Source: Ampelomyces quisqualis (taxonomy: Eukaryota; Ascomycota; Dothideomycetes; Pleosporales; Phaeosphaeriaceae). From it: a stretch of DNA of 64,000 nucleotides. Shown piece by piece: positions 1 through 11,039 of the stretch. Under the pieces are notes generated by a model. It made no database searches, was not told the DNA's origin, and worked only from the letters and a program-made list of their open reading frames with translations. The stretch is taken from the NCBI GenBank assembly GCA_018398575.1, contig JAGTXZ010000021.1:248001-312000 (forward strand). Direction: 5' to 3'. The stretch's first letter is position 1; each line of letters begins with the position of its first letter. Position numbers and translations under genes: made by a program.

Positions 1-124
1 AATTGTTCCGTATCCCCAAGTCCACAAACCATAGTAAACAAAGCAAATGAAGCCGACCGACAACAAAATAAACGAGAGCGTAAGCGACACAGGCAAAATA
101 TCCATAGTCAAATGGCCCTTCTAC

Positions 125-2022
125 TCAGCTGAACTGGCTTCGTGCATGAGATTGGGTCAGGCGTTGCGCACTTCCATGTCCCCGAAGGAAACCCATCCTG
201 CGCCTTATGGATCGAAAGCGGTCGCGAGCACTCTGCGACTCGTCCGAAGTTTGTGGTGTGACGGCCGGTGTAACGCCATCATCATTCGTCGCACACCTCG
301 GACTCTGAGGAGGGGCATTGTCGACTGCCTCATCGAGTGCCTCCCCATGTTCACCGCCGCTCCTGCTTGCCTCTCGAACGCGATCCTGGTCTTCACTTTC
401 TAGCCTCTCCAGTTCTGCCAACTTGACCAACAGCGCTTTGATTGATCTCTTCACAACCCTCCTCAAATGTAGGTCATCCTGTGTCAGCTCTCTCTGGCCC
501 ATTATAGAACCGTCCTGAGGCTCGTCTGGCTTAGTGTGATCGCTGAGCCACTTCTTCAACCGCCTCATTCGCTCACGGAACGACCATTTTGGATCCGTCT
601 TTTCATCTGGAACGTCTTTTCCTTCAGCCTTTCTTTGCGCGCGCTTCTTGCGAATTTCTCCAACGCGATACTCGAGAAATTTGAGTTGGCACGCCAAATC
701 GTATTTAGAAGCATGTTTTGGTGGACACGTTCTCACATAATCCCATCGCGGAGGAGGTTCTGTTCCTACGCGAGTAGAAGCCTGGCTCGGCGCTTCGCGC
801 GATTTGGGACGCTCTGGCTGCTGATTTTGGTTCTGATGTTCCTGTTGCTCGGATGGAGGGGGCTGTGTCTCCACAGCCGGGCTGATCTCTCCTAGAGCAG
901 TAGATTCCTGTGACGAAGTAGGAAACAGCAACGAAGTATGGTGCCCGTCATGTTCTACCAGTGGCTCAACAGCTCGCATAGCCTCGCCTCGAGTAGTAGG
1001 GCTCCGTGGTGGCGTAGATGTTTGTGAAATGGAAGGCGGCGACGAAGCGTTTCGCTCGAGTGGTGCCGCCGGTAGCTCTACACCTTGCGTATCATGCGTT
1101 CGAACAGCAGAGCTCTCCGGCGACGTTCGGGATTGCAGAGAGGGAAGCGGCATATCCACAGATCCAGTTTGCACAGAATGCAACGATCTAACGATTGGAT
1201 TCGAGAGATGTTCTACACCCGGCAAGAAGTCCGCGCGAGACTTGACAAAACCTGAGCTAGGAGCTTTGCTTCGACCTGAGACCGACTTGGCGTTCATGGG
1301 ATGCGCAAGATGACACAAGTCTGAATCTTGCATTAAGAATTCTGTAATCTGGCTGACCCAAACGTTGATAGGGTATTCGAGAATGTAGATGCAATTCGCT
1401 GGTGGGACACCGTGGGACTGACACTTCTCCAGAATGCTTTCAACGATCTGGTCCGCGACTACTCTTGAGAAGATCCTGCGTAGTACCCATTCAAAGTAGG
1501 CCTCATCTGTTGGACGCTTGTCCAGACCATTCGTGGGTAGCATTTGTTCGGCTTCGCTTGCCACGAAGACACAGAAACATGTCTGCAGCTCAGACTTGTG
1601 GTCGTTCGTGAGAAACTCGGTGAGCTCTCCAGTAAACCAGGCTTCGTACTGGCTTCTGTTTGGAACGATCCAATGTCCTGGATGCTTCCACGAAGTGAAT
1701 TGCTCGGTCTGCCAACATATTTTATTAGAACGTCTCTACATGCTGCACGATCTTTGCCCATACGTACAATCTGAGTATGATCCACGCTCTTTGGAAAAGT
1801 CTTGAGTTTTCCCTGAAGCTTCGCCTTGAAGCTCCACAGTAAGGGCTTCATTCTGGGCGCTGAGGAAGGCTGCATCGGATTGGACAGGGTTGGTGATGGC
1901 TGCATCGGATTGGATAGAGTTGGTGATGGCTGCATCGGGTTGGATAGGTGTAGTGACGGCGACGGCCCGGGCCAGGAACCATTGCTTGCTGGCCGCGAAG
2001 GTCCGATATTAGGTTGGTCCAT
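125..2022 (-). CDS. Hypothetical protein with N-terminal tandem repeat (612 aa, 2 exons)
   Basis: I do not recognise the family. Exon 1 runs 2022-1768 and exon 2 runs 1708-125, joined across a 59-bp intron (1709-1767, GTACGT donor, CTAAT branch, GGCAG acceptor); the join is in phase 0 and gives 612 residues from an ATG. Residues about 25-55 hold three copies of LSNPMQPSPT. The conserved-looking part is about residues 85-190, rich in Trp, Phe and Cys (FTSWKHPGHW, then TCFCVFVASEAEQ), and could be a folded domain. The rest is long, polar and Pro/Ser/Glu-rich with a basic KRAQRKAEGK stretch near the middle, so probably disordered. No signal peptide or membrane segment is visible. Existence of the gene is well supported by the clean splice; function is unknown. 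Confidence 0.75.
1869..1958 (-). repeat. Three 30-bp tandem repeats inside coding exon
   Basis: Units starting at 1869, 1899 and 1929 on the + strand differ by a few bases. Each encodes one decapeptide LSNPMQPSPT in the minus-strand gene, so copy changes stay in frame. Confidence 0.9.
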
Positions 2023-2355
2023 GTTGTGTAGCGATCGGCGCAGATATGCGAGCTGCGAGCTTTGAATAAAAATTGATAACGGGTGTGGTGGTAAGATACG
2101 TTGTAAGCTGTAACATTAGACGCGTGGTGAGAGGGAGAAAGGCGGTGCATTCAAGTGGACATAGCCAGCACTGCGCACAGCGTACCTGCTACGGAGAGTA
2201 CAGAAGGCGCAGGGAAGTGCCTTGTCAAACATGGTATCAGTCTGAGCATGGCAGGAGTGATATCTACCCATTTGGTAGGGCAAGAGCACACGTGTTGGGA
2301 AGATCGGGCAGCATAGATCGGCTGCGTATAGAACATGTATTGCTCGTTGTGGGTA
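2023..2355. other. Intergenic: 5' side of the unknown gene, 3' side of PWP2
   Basis: 333 bp between two minus-strand genes. It must hold the promoter of the downstream unknown gene and the PWP2 terminator. No specific element recognised. Confidence 0.5.
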
Positions 2356-5123
2356 TCAGTCAAATCCTAACCATTCTCCTGCGTCATCGTCGGTATCGTC
2401 ATCTACTTCCATCTCTTCATCTGCGACCCCGTTCCCGATCGTCTTTACTTCGAAGCTTAGCGGATCTGCCGTTCCCCTTTTCACGATCGGCTGGGCCAGC
2501 AGATACTCGATTCGATAGATGTTCTCGTCTGCGAGTCTCGCAAGCTCACTCTGTATTCTCCGAACTGCCTTCTCTACGCTTCGTAGCTCAGCCTCGAGCC
2601 CAGTCTTGTTGTCTTTCATCCAGCGCCCATGTTTGCTCAGCAATGCTTCTATCCATACTAAGTTGAATTCAAGGTGCGGGGATTCTTCAGCTTGTAACGC
2701 GACAAATCGTAACAGCCGGCCAAGATAGACTGCAGGCAGGTCTTTGACCACGAGTGGCACGTCGGTCACGGGTGTGGCTTCGTAGACAAGACGGACAAGG
2801 TTACGCTCATTAAGGCGGAAAGCCATGACCAGAGCCATGAGAAAGTGCTTCTGGGCAAGAGTTTCGAGCGTTGTAGATGGTGTGACGTTGATATCGAGAT
2901 CAAATGGATCGAACTGAAAAGCATTGTCAAGCGAGTAAATGAGAAGACCTTCGGTGCTTGCAGCGCAGAATGCGCGCCCTGTTGGCGAGAAGGCGACAGC
3001 TGGAACGCGAACTTCGGGTCGCGTGCGTCTTGCCCCAATGCCCTTCTGGGCGCCGGGAAGGGTGACGTCGCGCCTGTCCTCGAGGTCTGAAGCTTCGCCT
3101 TGATCGTCGATGAGACCTTGCGGGCCAGCAGCAGTGAGAAGCTTGCTGTTCAGGAACTCTTGCGTTCCATCGAGCGAGAGATTGACGGAGACGGTAAATT
3201 TCTTGAGTAGTGTACCAGATTGGGCGTCATATAGACAGATATACTTGCTGTTGCCACCGGCCAGCACGCAAGATCCATCTGCACTGTACTTGACCGTAGT
3301 GAAAGCCTTAGTACCGGCCACGTTGGCTGCTGTCCTCCGATCCGACATTTTGCGGCCACCCGAGACATCTCGTCGTGCATCAAGTCCATTTTCTTGAGCA
3401 GCGTCTGACACATTCCAGAAGGTGAGTTGTCCATCGAGCGTTGTCACGGCAATTTGTTTCGAATCAGGTCGAAATGCGACACAGAGAACATCGGCCATTA
3501 GCTGTAGGGGCTCGCTTGTTTGTGTGCGCGCAAAGATGTTCCAGATGCGAACAGTCTTGTCCCAACTGCCACTGACTAAAGTACTTGCATCGGGTGAAAA
3601 TGCGAGCGAGGAGACAGGACCTTGGTGACCAGACAAGCGATCTAGGAGCTGGCCAGTCTGAACTGACCAGATATGGATGTCGAAGGAGTCAATGGATCCA
3701 GCACAGACAACTTCGCCACTCGGATCGACTGCTAGCGACGAGAACGACAGCCTTGAAGGTGCTGTGAATGTGCGGAAGTTGCGGTATCGGATGAGATCCC
3801 AGGCTCTCACGGAACCATCCAGACTAGCCGTGAAGAGCACGTTGCCTCTCTTTGCAAACTCGCAAGCAGACACTCCACTCATGTGCTCTGTGAAAGTAAC
3901 GACGCAGAAGCCAGAGTTGACATCCCAGACTTTGATCTTGCCGTCATCGGCAGCTGTGATGATACGCTGGCCCTCTGGAGAGTATGCTATGGTGTTCATA
4001 GAATCGAAGTGACCCTGCTGTTTCAGGATGTATGACTCTGACTGCCACTCCCAGACCAGCAGCTGTCCCAGTTTGGATGCGCCGAATGCTAGCCACTCTC
4101 CCGTCTTGTTCATGGCAACGAAGTCGATGTTATTTTGTGATATGCTTAGATTTTGGATCTGGGCGAAGTCTGGCAACTCGTGTATGAAGAAGAGGCCGTG
4201 AGAAAAGCCGGTGACGAGCAGCTTCGACTCGGGGTGGAACTGGGCGCAAGTGACGTGTGCATTGTTCTGCATGAAGAAATGGCGTTCTGCGATGCCCCAC
4301 TGAAGGTTGTCGTCGTCGTCTTCGTCGGCATCTTGGGGTGCATCGTACCGCAGCATGTATTTCCACACGAAGAGGGCTCCATCTTTGCTGACTGTGTAGA
4401 TGGTCTCCTGGTCCTTGGAAAACCATGCACCGACAATGGGCTGCCTGTGTCCGCCTAGGGTCGTTTGTGCGCTGCCCTCGTCTTGATCCACGCTCCATAT
4501 CCGTGCAGTCAGGTCCTTGGATGCGCTCAGGAAGAAGCGCGAGTCAGTCGACCATTCTATGCTCCGGACCATGTCGTAGTGTCCTGTGTATGTGCGGTGT
4601 CGCACGAAGGGCGCGAATTCGAGATCGCCCTCGGCGACGTCTGGCGTCGACGGCGTGTGCCATACTTCGATCTTCCGCCCAATGCCCACCGCGAAGTGCC
4701 GGCCGGAGGGCGAGAAGGCTAGTGCCGTGACCGCTTCGCCAAGCGAAAAGTGGTAGAGAAGGATTCGGCGGGTGACGTTGGTAAGGATGGCGTGACCGTC
4801 CTCGTCGACCGAGAGGAGAAGGTTGCCTCGAGGGTTCAGCGCGAGGCGGGAGATGTTTTTGCGGTGCGCGAACGGCAGGGTGAATGATTTGGAGCTGCCG
4901 TCGGGATTAGCGAGGGTCCCGTGACCTCATAGTGCCCCACGCACTTGACAAGATCGAATACAGAGACCCGGTTGCCAACGGGCGACAGAAGACAGGTGCC
5001 GTCTGGGGTGAAGAGCAGGTTGCCTCGACTGTAGACGGTGCCCAGCAGGTTGGAGAACTGGTGGTTGTCAGTCGCATGGCGGCCATGATGGCGGTTGGGC
5101 TGTACCTGGAAGTCTGTCTTCAT
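2356..5123 (-). CDS. PWP2: PWP2, WD40 component of the small-subunit processome (889 aa)
   Basis: Nucleolar WD-repeat protein of the UTP-B subcomplex of the SSU processome, needed for early cleavage of pre-18S rRNA. Exons are 5123-5106 (MKTDFQ), 5057-4945 and 4894-2356, with introns of 48 and 50 bp. The N-terminus FSNLLGTVYSRGN, the repeat KDLTARIWSVD, the block SKLGQLLVWEWQSESYILKQQGHFDS and the stretch DFGA-like acidic tail ending EWLGFD follow yeast Pwp2 closely. About 12-14 WD blades fill residues 10-650, followed by the C-terminal Utp12-like helical domain (FNLVWIEALLSKHG) and an acidic tail. Length agrees with the family (about 900 aa). The first coding exon is only 18 nt, so automatic models may start downstream at a false Met. 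It is divergent from septin CDC12, sharing a 445-bp promoter. Confidence 0.96.
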
Positions 5124-5568
5124 CGTGGGATATGACGCAGCAGCGACTGTCAAGCACACATGGCGGCGGCGCGTGGTGGGGGGTGTGCTGTGTATGATGG
5201 CATGGCTCAAAAAAGTTGGCGATGCTGGCCCGAGCGCCCTGCAGCACGTTAGCGCGGGTGGCCGCTGGGTCGCGGTTTCCCCGTGCAGGGACCGTGCCTG
5301 CCGAATGGGCGACGTGCAGAAAGGGGACCCAAAGTTGACAGAGCTCAAGTGTCCGCAAGCACCGTCTCGACCTTCCCCGACCACCACCACCGCCACCACC
5401 ACCCACTGCGGCCACGGCACATCGAGCGCGGAATCTGTCGACTCTTGTCCTGTCAGTCTCCACCCGCACACCAGGCCCCCTCCAGCGCCTCCCCCAGCTA
5501 ACGACGCCGCAGACGCCATAATACTCACCCACCAGACGGCACCCAGAACACGACACACGCCCTGCACC
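5124..5568. promoter_or_regulatory. Shared divergent promoter of PWP2 and CDC12
   Basis: 445 bp between the two start codons. It carries a (CCACCA/CCGCCACCACC)-rich stretch at about 5387-5405. No TATA box or known factor site is obvious. Confidence 0.6.
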
Positions 5569-6967
5569 ATGGCCGAGAACCTGTCCCCAATCGGCATTGC
5601 CAACGTACGTATCCTCCTCGGCATGGCCCTCCCCGCCGCTCCGAAGCTGACAGGTCGCCCTAGTTGCCCAACCAGCGGTATGCATGCCCTGAAGACACGC
5701 AAGCACTGCGCCTAACGTAGCACAGGCACAAGATTGTTGCAAAGCGCGGCGCGGCCTTCACCATCATGGTCAGCCCCCTTTCACCCCCCACCACGTGCTC
5801 AATGCTAACCATGGCAGGTCGCCGGCGAGTCTGGCCTCGGCAAGACGACCTTCATCAACACGCTCTTCTCCACCACGATCAAGAACTACGCCGACCACAA
5901 GCGACGCCACCACAAGCAGATGGACAAGACGGTCGAGATCGAGATCACCAAGGCCGAGCTCGAGGAGAAGTTCTTCAAGGGTACACGCCGCACGCCCCGG
6001 CACACATGCCCAGCAGCTAACATGCGCAGTCCGCCTCACCGTCATCGACACCCCTGGCTTCGGCGACTACGTCAACAACCGCGACTCGTGGCAGCCCATC
6101 ATCGAGTTCCTCGACGACCAGCACGAGTCGTACATGCTGCAGGAACAGCAGCCCCGCCGCACCGACAAGATCGACCTGCGCGTCCACGCGTGCCTGTACT
6201 TCATCCGACCCACGGGCCACACCCTCAAGCCGCTCGACATTGAGGTCATGAAGAAGCTCTGCACACGCGTCAACTTGATTCCCGTCGTTGCCAAGGCTGA
6301 CACGTTGAGCCCCGCGGACCTGTTCAAGTTCAAGCAGCGGGTACGCTCCCTTGCTGGCACATGGCAGCCAAACACTAACGAGTAGCAGGTGCGCCAGGTC
6401 ATTGACGCCCAGGGCATCAATATATACACGCCCCCCCTCGAGGATGACGATGCCGCCGCCATGCAGCACGCCCGCGGCCTCATCGACGCCATGCCCTTCT
6501 CCGTCATAGGATCCGAGAAGGACGTCCAGACCAACGACGGCCGCACCGTCAAGGGCCGCCAGTACGCTTGGGGTGTCGCCGAGGTCGAGAACGAGGAGCA
6601 CTGTGACTTTAAGAAGCTCCGAGCCATTCTTATCCGCACCCACATGCTCGACCTGATCCACACCACCGAGGAGAACCACTACGAAGCCTACCGAGCCCAG
6701 CAAATGGAGACTAGGAAGTTTGGTGAGGCTCGCCCGAGAAAGCTCGACAACCCCAAATTTAAGGAAGAGGAGGAGGCCCTGCGCAAGCGCTTCACCGAAC
6801 AGGTCAAGGTCGAGGAGCAGAGGTTCAGGCAGTGGGAGCAGAAGCTGATCGCCGAGCGCGACCGCCTTAACAAGGATCTTGAAGCCAGCCACGCGGAGAT
6901 CAAGCGTCTTGAGACCGAAGTCGACTCACTCCAAGGCAGCATTAACCGCTCACACGGACGCCGCTAA
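5569..6967 (+). CDS. CDC12: Septin, CDC12/AspC group (381 aa, 6 exons)
   Basis: GTP-binding cytoskeletal protein that assembles with the other septins into filaments at septation sites and hyphal branches. Exons: 5569-5604, 5664-5677 (only 14 nt), 5726-5768, 5818-5980, 6030-6340 and 6389-6967. The joined protein starts MAENLSPIGIANLPNQRHKIV as in Cdc12. It has the P-loop GESGLGKT (about residues 34-41), the DTPGFGD switch II, the AKAD G4 motif, the septin unique element (WGVAEVENEEHCDFKKLR) and a C-terminal coiled coil (about 300-375). All GTPase motifs are intact and the length fits the family. Assignment to the Cdc12 group rests on the N-terminus and on RQWEQKL before the coiled coil. Confidence 0.96.
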
Positions 6968-7325
6968 GTGCATCATCCCGCTGGGGTAGTTGTGACACTG
7001 GCGTTGAATATTCTTCCTTCAAGATTCCCCTTCTTTCTCTTCTGGTATGTTTGTAATGCCGCATCGCGGGAGGGTGATTGCCCGGACGAAACTACACGGC
7101 TAGGACAACTTTGTGGGCTTGGGCTATGCAACATGTTACAGCATGTAGCTTCGATACTTGATCAATTGACATGCTGTAGCCGCGGCTAGTCGCATAATGT
7201 CGTTTATTTGTAGCTCCTAACTGTTTACGAAGCGTGATTAGTTGAGAGTGAAAGCTCAGCTCAAACGTGTCATGGCCGAAGTCTCGCAACCAGACGTCGA
7301 ATGCTGTCCAACATTTGCCCATGTA
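6968..7325. other. Convergent 3' intergenic region
   Basis: 358 bp between the stop of CDC12 (+) and the stop of the small unknown gene (-). It should hold both 3' UTRs. Nothing else recognised. Confidence 0.5.
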
Positions 7326-8075
7326 TCAGACCTGCAGCCCCCCAAACACCCGATCCAGCTCCTCTCCCGCTCGCGCCTGCTTGGTCTCTGCCTCTCGCCG
7401 CTGCGGATCATCGTCCATGATGTTCTCAACCACCCGTTCTTCTTCCTTCCCCCCCATCTCCCCACCCCCTTCCTCCTCAGGCCTCAATATATGTACCCCA
7501 CTGTCCAACCACCCCGGCGCCAATCTCCTCTTCTCCGCCAGATCCTCCGCCTGCCGCTTATCCTGCCACTCCTTTAGCGTCTTGCGCGCCTCCGTCTCGA
7601 GTTGATGTAGATGGCGTTGCAGCGCGACGCACGAGGACAGAATGGCATCCGGATGAGCGCATGTTCCCGCCGAGGAAGTTACGTATGCAGCGGGACGTTG
7701 TGGCTGTGAGGATGCCGGCGCCGACGAGTTGGGTTGTGGCTGGAGGATGGAGGGCGGGAGGGTAGACGGGAGGGACTTGTAGGAGTAAGGGAGCGGCACC
7801 GAGGTGGGGAGGGACAGGAATGGGGAGATGGTTAGGGGTACTTGGGCGAGGAGGGGGTGGGGGTCTGTTTGGTAGACTTGTTAGTGCGACTTTGGGCATG
7901 GGATGGCGCGAGGCGGGGCGCGTCGTTGCTGTATATTCGAGCTTTTTCAACGCTTGGCTGGGCGTGTGTAGCCTCCGCGGGTATGTGTTGTCGTGCCGCA
8001 TGGCAGGATAGCTTGGTGCTGGCGGGACACGACGAAGCGGAACGGGGGTGGTGGAAACTCACGTTCGTCGTGCAT
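7326..8075 (-). CDS. Small hypothetical protein with 13-nt first exon (183 aa)
   Basis: Not recognised. Exon 1 is 8075-8063 (ATG plus MHDE and one base); a GTGAGT donor opens a 198-bp intron (7865-8062) ending CTAACAAGTCTACCAAACAG; exon 2 is 7864-7326. The join gives MHDE-HPHPLLAQVPLTISPFL and stays open for 183 residues. The N-terminal half is Pro-rich; the middle holds one helix (CVALQRHLHQLETEARKTLKEWQDKR) followed by APGWLDSGVHILRP, which looks like a conserved motif; the C-terminus is acidic and charged. No signal peptide or membrane segment. A tiny first exon plus a long first intron make this gene easy to miss or mis-start. Confidence 0.7.
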
Positions 8076-8485
8076 GATGCCGGTTGGGTGGCGGACAATC
8101 CCTATTGCGACTCTCGATTGATCCAAGTTGTCGCGTAGTGCCCGTTACTGTGGTGCTGTTACTGTATCTGCAGAGGTTGCGGCTGTTCACGTTGCCATGT
8201 GGAGGTGGTCGGATGTGGAGTCGTGATGCAGGTCCCAACCGTTCGGTTTGTGTAGATCACTACATACATTACACGTCCAACTGCCGACTTGCGGGGCGGA
8301 GATTTTGCAGGTTGACGGCGGTTCCTTTGGTGCATGTAGAGGGTCGGAAAGAGAGGCACTGGTTTCAAACGAATGTGGTTGCTTCTATCTGCTACGAACT
8401 TGCCATGATCATTCATCGCTTCCCAGGTCCTTATTGCGCACAGATCTGTCTATCTTATTCCACCTTTGCTAGTGATAGCCCTTGT
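8076..8485. other. Intergenic between unknown gene promoter and LPMO terminator
   Basis: 410 bp. Holds the 5' region of the small unknown gene and the 3' end of the AA9 gene. No element recognised. Confidence 0.45.
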
Positions 8486-9636
8486 TTAACATTGCAGTGG
8501 CCGCGGACCCGGAATGGTGTAGCTGGTAGGCTTCGGCCAGTACAGCTGGAATTTTACCCCTGGGTCGCTGCCACTATATGCGCCAGGAAAGCTGACATAG
8601 CTGGGATTGAAAGCGCCCGCTCGAGTCGCTAAATGTCTTCTGGGTGCAGCAGTGTCTCCGAGGCTGCCGTGTCTCTTCGTGGCGCTCGAGCTCTGGACGC
8701 TGATTTGTGCACATTCCATGTAGAATTGTGCTCCCGGGTAATTAGCAGCCCCATGGAGGGCGATAAGCTCGGCTCGCAGCAGGTATCTGACATGATTCTT
8801 AGACAGCGGACTCGAGCCCAAACATTCCGGATCAACTTACTGTCCAGCAGGAACGCATGATGGTAGCGCAAAGTCTACTTTACCCTTGTTGTTGTAGAGT
8901 CTTGTCACGGCCCATTCGCCGTTGCTATCCATACCATCTTCATATATCTTGAACCCTGCGCCAATTGTCAGTCATTATCATGATGTAGGTATCGAAGAGA
9001 TGCTACATTTGAGACCGGTCACCGTGGTTGTAAGAGCATTGTCCACTTTCGCAAGATATACCATGATGGGACCAAGGTGGCCAGGATCGATTGGGTCAGA
9101 TTTATCAGTCTCTGGCTTCGAATCAAGCGTGTGGTGCCATTCCGCGGTAAGCTTATCCCCAGGTTTGACCTGCATTAGGATCAGCTGTATTCGTGTGGCG
9201 CAACATAACTTCCAGCCGGTGTGGACGGGCAGTGCCAGCGTACATTGATGATGTCTTTTGGCAGAGGTGTCTTGTACGGATTAAGCCTAATCATGTCAAT
9301 AAGGAGCATCTGGGCAATTCGAAGACCGCATACCCTCCGTTGCAGATAATGTCATTGGACGTCACATCACTGATGGGTCTGTCGCACGTCAATGTCGAGG
9401 TCTGACCGTGGAAAAATCGAAGTTGCAGAGTGCATACCCATCGTACGTCTATTTACAGTTAGTGAGCTATGAAGGAGGTATTGGCTTCTGAGAGGGAACT
9501 GTACCGGGACACGAACTCCTTTCAGATGTCCCTGCGCTACACCATTGACATGGAGCTGTGTGAAAATGGTGTGCCCTGAGGCAGTAGCAGCAAGGCTAGT
9601 AGCCACAAGTAGAGGCGAGGCAATGGAGAACTTCAT
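8486..9636 (-). CDS. AA9 lytic polysaccharide monooxygenase (269 aa, 7 exons)
   Basis: Secreted copper enzyme that oxidatively cleaves cellulose or related glucans. Exons: 9636-9505, 9448-9438 (11 nt), 9378-9334, 9286-9244, 9169-9007, 8955-8841 and 8786-8486; all introns are 47-74 bp and the frame closes. Residues 1-21 are a signal peptide; cleavage leaves His22 as the mature N-terminus (HTIFTQLHVNG), the first ligand of the copper histidine brace. The second ligand is His108 in GHLGPIMVYLA, and the axial Tyr192 lies in GAQFYMECAQI with the conserved Gln190. Cysteines fit the family. There is no CBM1; the C-terminus continues about 75 residues past the core and ends PGPRPLQC. It lies head to head with cellobiose dehydrogenase, its known electron donor. 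Substrate and regioselectivity (C1/C4) cannot be read from the sequence. Confidence 0.94.
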
Positions 9637-9855
9637 CGCGTACAGTACACCACACCACACCTTTGCGCCGAGGCAGGATATAAGGATTCATGGCGATGCT
9701 TGAAGCATCTCTTTCCACATTGGGTGCGGAGACTGCTGGAGCACTTCATATATTACACTGAAGCGGCATGGGTGCCAGTGATTCATGCACCACCACCTGA
9801 CCAGCTTTTCAGAGCCTTCAATACTCCGACATCTGTTCTAGTGCGCCTCCAAAAC

Positions 9856-9872
9856 CGGGTTTGAGGATTCCG
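9856..9872. promoter_or_regulatory. CGG-N11-CCG inverted half-sites upstream of the LPMO gene
   Basis: CGG at 9856-9858 and CCG at 9870-9872 are separated by exactly 11 bases, about 220 bp upstream of the LPMO start. Zn2Cys6 dimers bind such sites; from memory, CLR-2/ClrB/ManR-type cellulase regulators prefer this spacing. The motif is short and could be chance. Confidence 0.35.
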
Positions 9873-10597
9873 GCACGAGCGAGCGCAAGACTTTGTTACA
9901 TTGACAATGCGCCAAGTAAGTCTGCAAAAGAAACCCGTCGGCACTCAAGCCGTAGGTGACCTCAAGATTACATTCGTGCGGAGATTCATACGCCTCGGTA
10001 CGACTAGGCATGGAGCTTTTGCGGAATTATATTAAACGCGTGGCGACCAGGTCAGGCAAATGTGGCCATGGCTGCAAGCTGCGAAGCAACAGCCACAGGT
10101 TGCGCAAGCCCAGAGTCGGTGATTGGACGGAAATTGGCTAAAATTGATTACAGGAGAAACAGACCTGAGCGAGTGACGCGGTGGGAGGCAAATATAATAT
10201 ATTACCCTCTATAGCTGTCAAGATGTTTCTATCGGTGAAACGTGCTCGCGTGGTACAACCGCCCTTCATTTTGAGGCGAGCTTACGGTTGAGCGGCGCGT
10301 CTCCGAGGCTGGGCCCATTTTCAAGCAATTGGGTACGTCCTGGATCGCTTGTAGGTCGAACTGGAAGTACAAGAAGGATTTCGTGGTGCAGGAGGTGTGT
10401 CTGGGAGGCTCTTTCGGGGACGGATGTTTGGGACACGTTCCTCGCGCCGAAGCGCCTCCCCAATGCAGGCAATTACACGAGTGTGGGGAAGCCCACTCAG
10501 GCAAGGCGTACTCCGTACTTCGTACAATCAATAGAAACTGGGCGACGGCAAATGAATTGACATCTGGAGAGACCTGTACACTGTTTACCAGCGCAGA

Positions 10598-10689
10598 CTA
10601 GCAGCTGAAGTACTGCCAGCCAATGCTAGACCCAGAAACTGTGGCTGGTGAAGGCCGATTTTACACTGCGGTCGTACTTCGGCCGCTAG
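10598..10689. mobile_element. Miniature inverted-repeat element (MITE), copy 1, 92 bp
   Basis: The left end (CTAGCAGCTGAAGTACTGCC) and the right end (GTCGTACTTCGGCCGCTAG) are imperfect inverted repeats. The same ends, with the shared internal block TGCCAGCCAATGCT, recur at 47931-48001. If the terminal repeat starts at GC(G/A)GC, the bases just outside are TA on both sides, as left by Tc1/mariner-type insertion. Too short to code for anything. Confidence 0.75.
10669..10685. promoter_or_regulatory. CGG-N11-CCG site carried by the MITE right end
   Basis: CGG 10669-10671 and CCG 10683-10685 with 11 bases between, about 460 bp upstream of the CDH start. The identical arrangement occurs in MITE copy 2 (47981-47997), so the site belongs to the element. 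Confidence 0.3.
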
Positions 10690-11032
10690 CCTACCTGCGC
10701 TGGTTACCTATGTACCACAAGTCTATACGGTACCCCGTCCCGCGTCAATATACTTCAATCAACAACCTTGACAGCATTTGTTTCTTCAAATTAGCATCTA
10801 GCCTTGAGTTTGAACCAAACTTCCCTGGTCGACCAATCGTGATTATGCTTATGATCATTAGGCCCTTGGGCTGGGTAACTCCCTGCCCCGCTGCATCTTG
10901 TGTACCTGGTTGAGGAAGCCTTTCTGCCGTCGTCTAACAGATGGAAGAGATCCATGTGATCTCTTTGCTTATTGAAGCTTGCTCCAGAATGAGAGTCGAG
11001 CTTCCGCCACAGCCTAGGGTATGCTGAGGACG

Positions 11033-11039
11033 TATATAA
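11033..11039 (+). promoter_or_regulatory. TATA box of the CDH gene
   Basis: TATATAA 105 bp upstream of the CDH ATG, a usual distance for an inducible fungal gene. Confidence 0.55.

Noticed and set aside
3450..3470. TTTCGAATC resembling a tRNA B box
   Set aside because: Lies inside the PWP2 coding exon, and no A box precedes it.
5380..5410. CCACCA-rich stretch as a possible CRISPR or minisatellite
   Set aside because: Short simple-sequence run without spacer structure.
6017..6892. 291-codon open frame on the minus strand
   Set aside because: Exact antisense of septin exons 5-6; a codon-bias shadow.
10623..10913. Open frame overlapping MITE copy 1
   Set aside because: Runs through the inverted-repeat element and shows no protein-like pattern.
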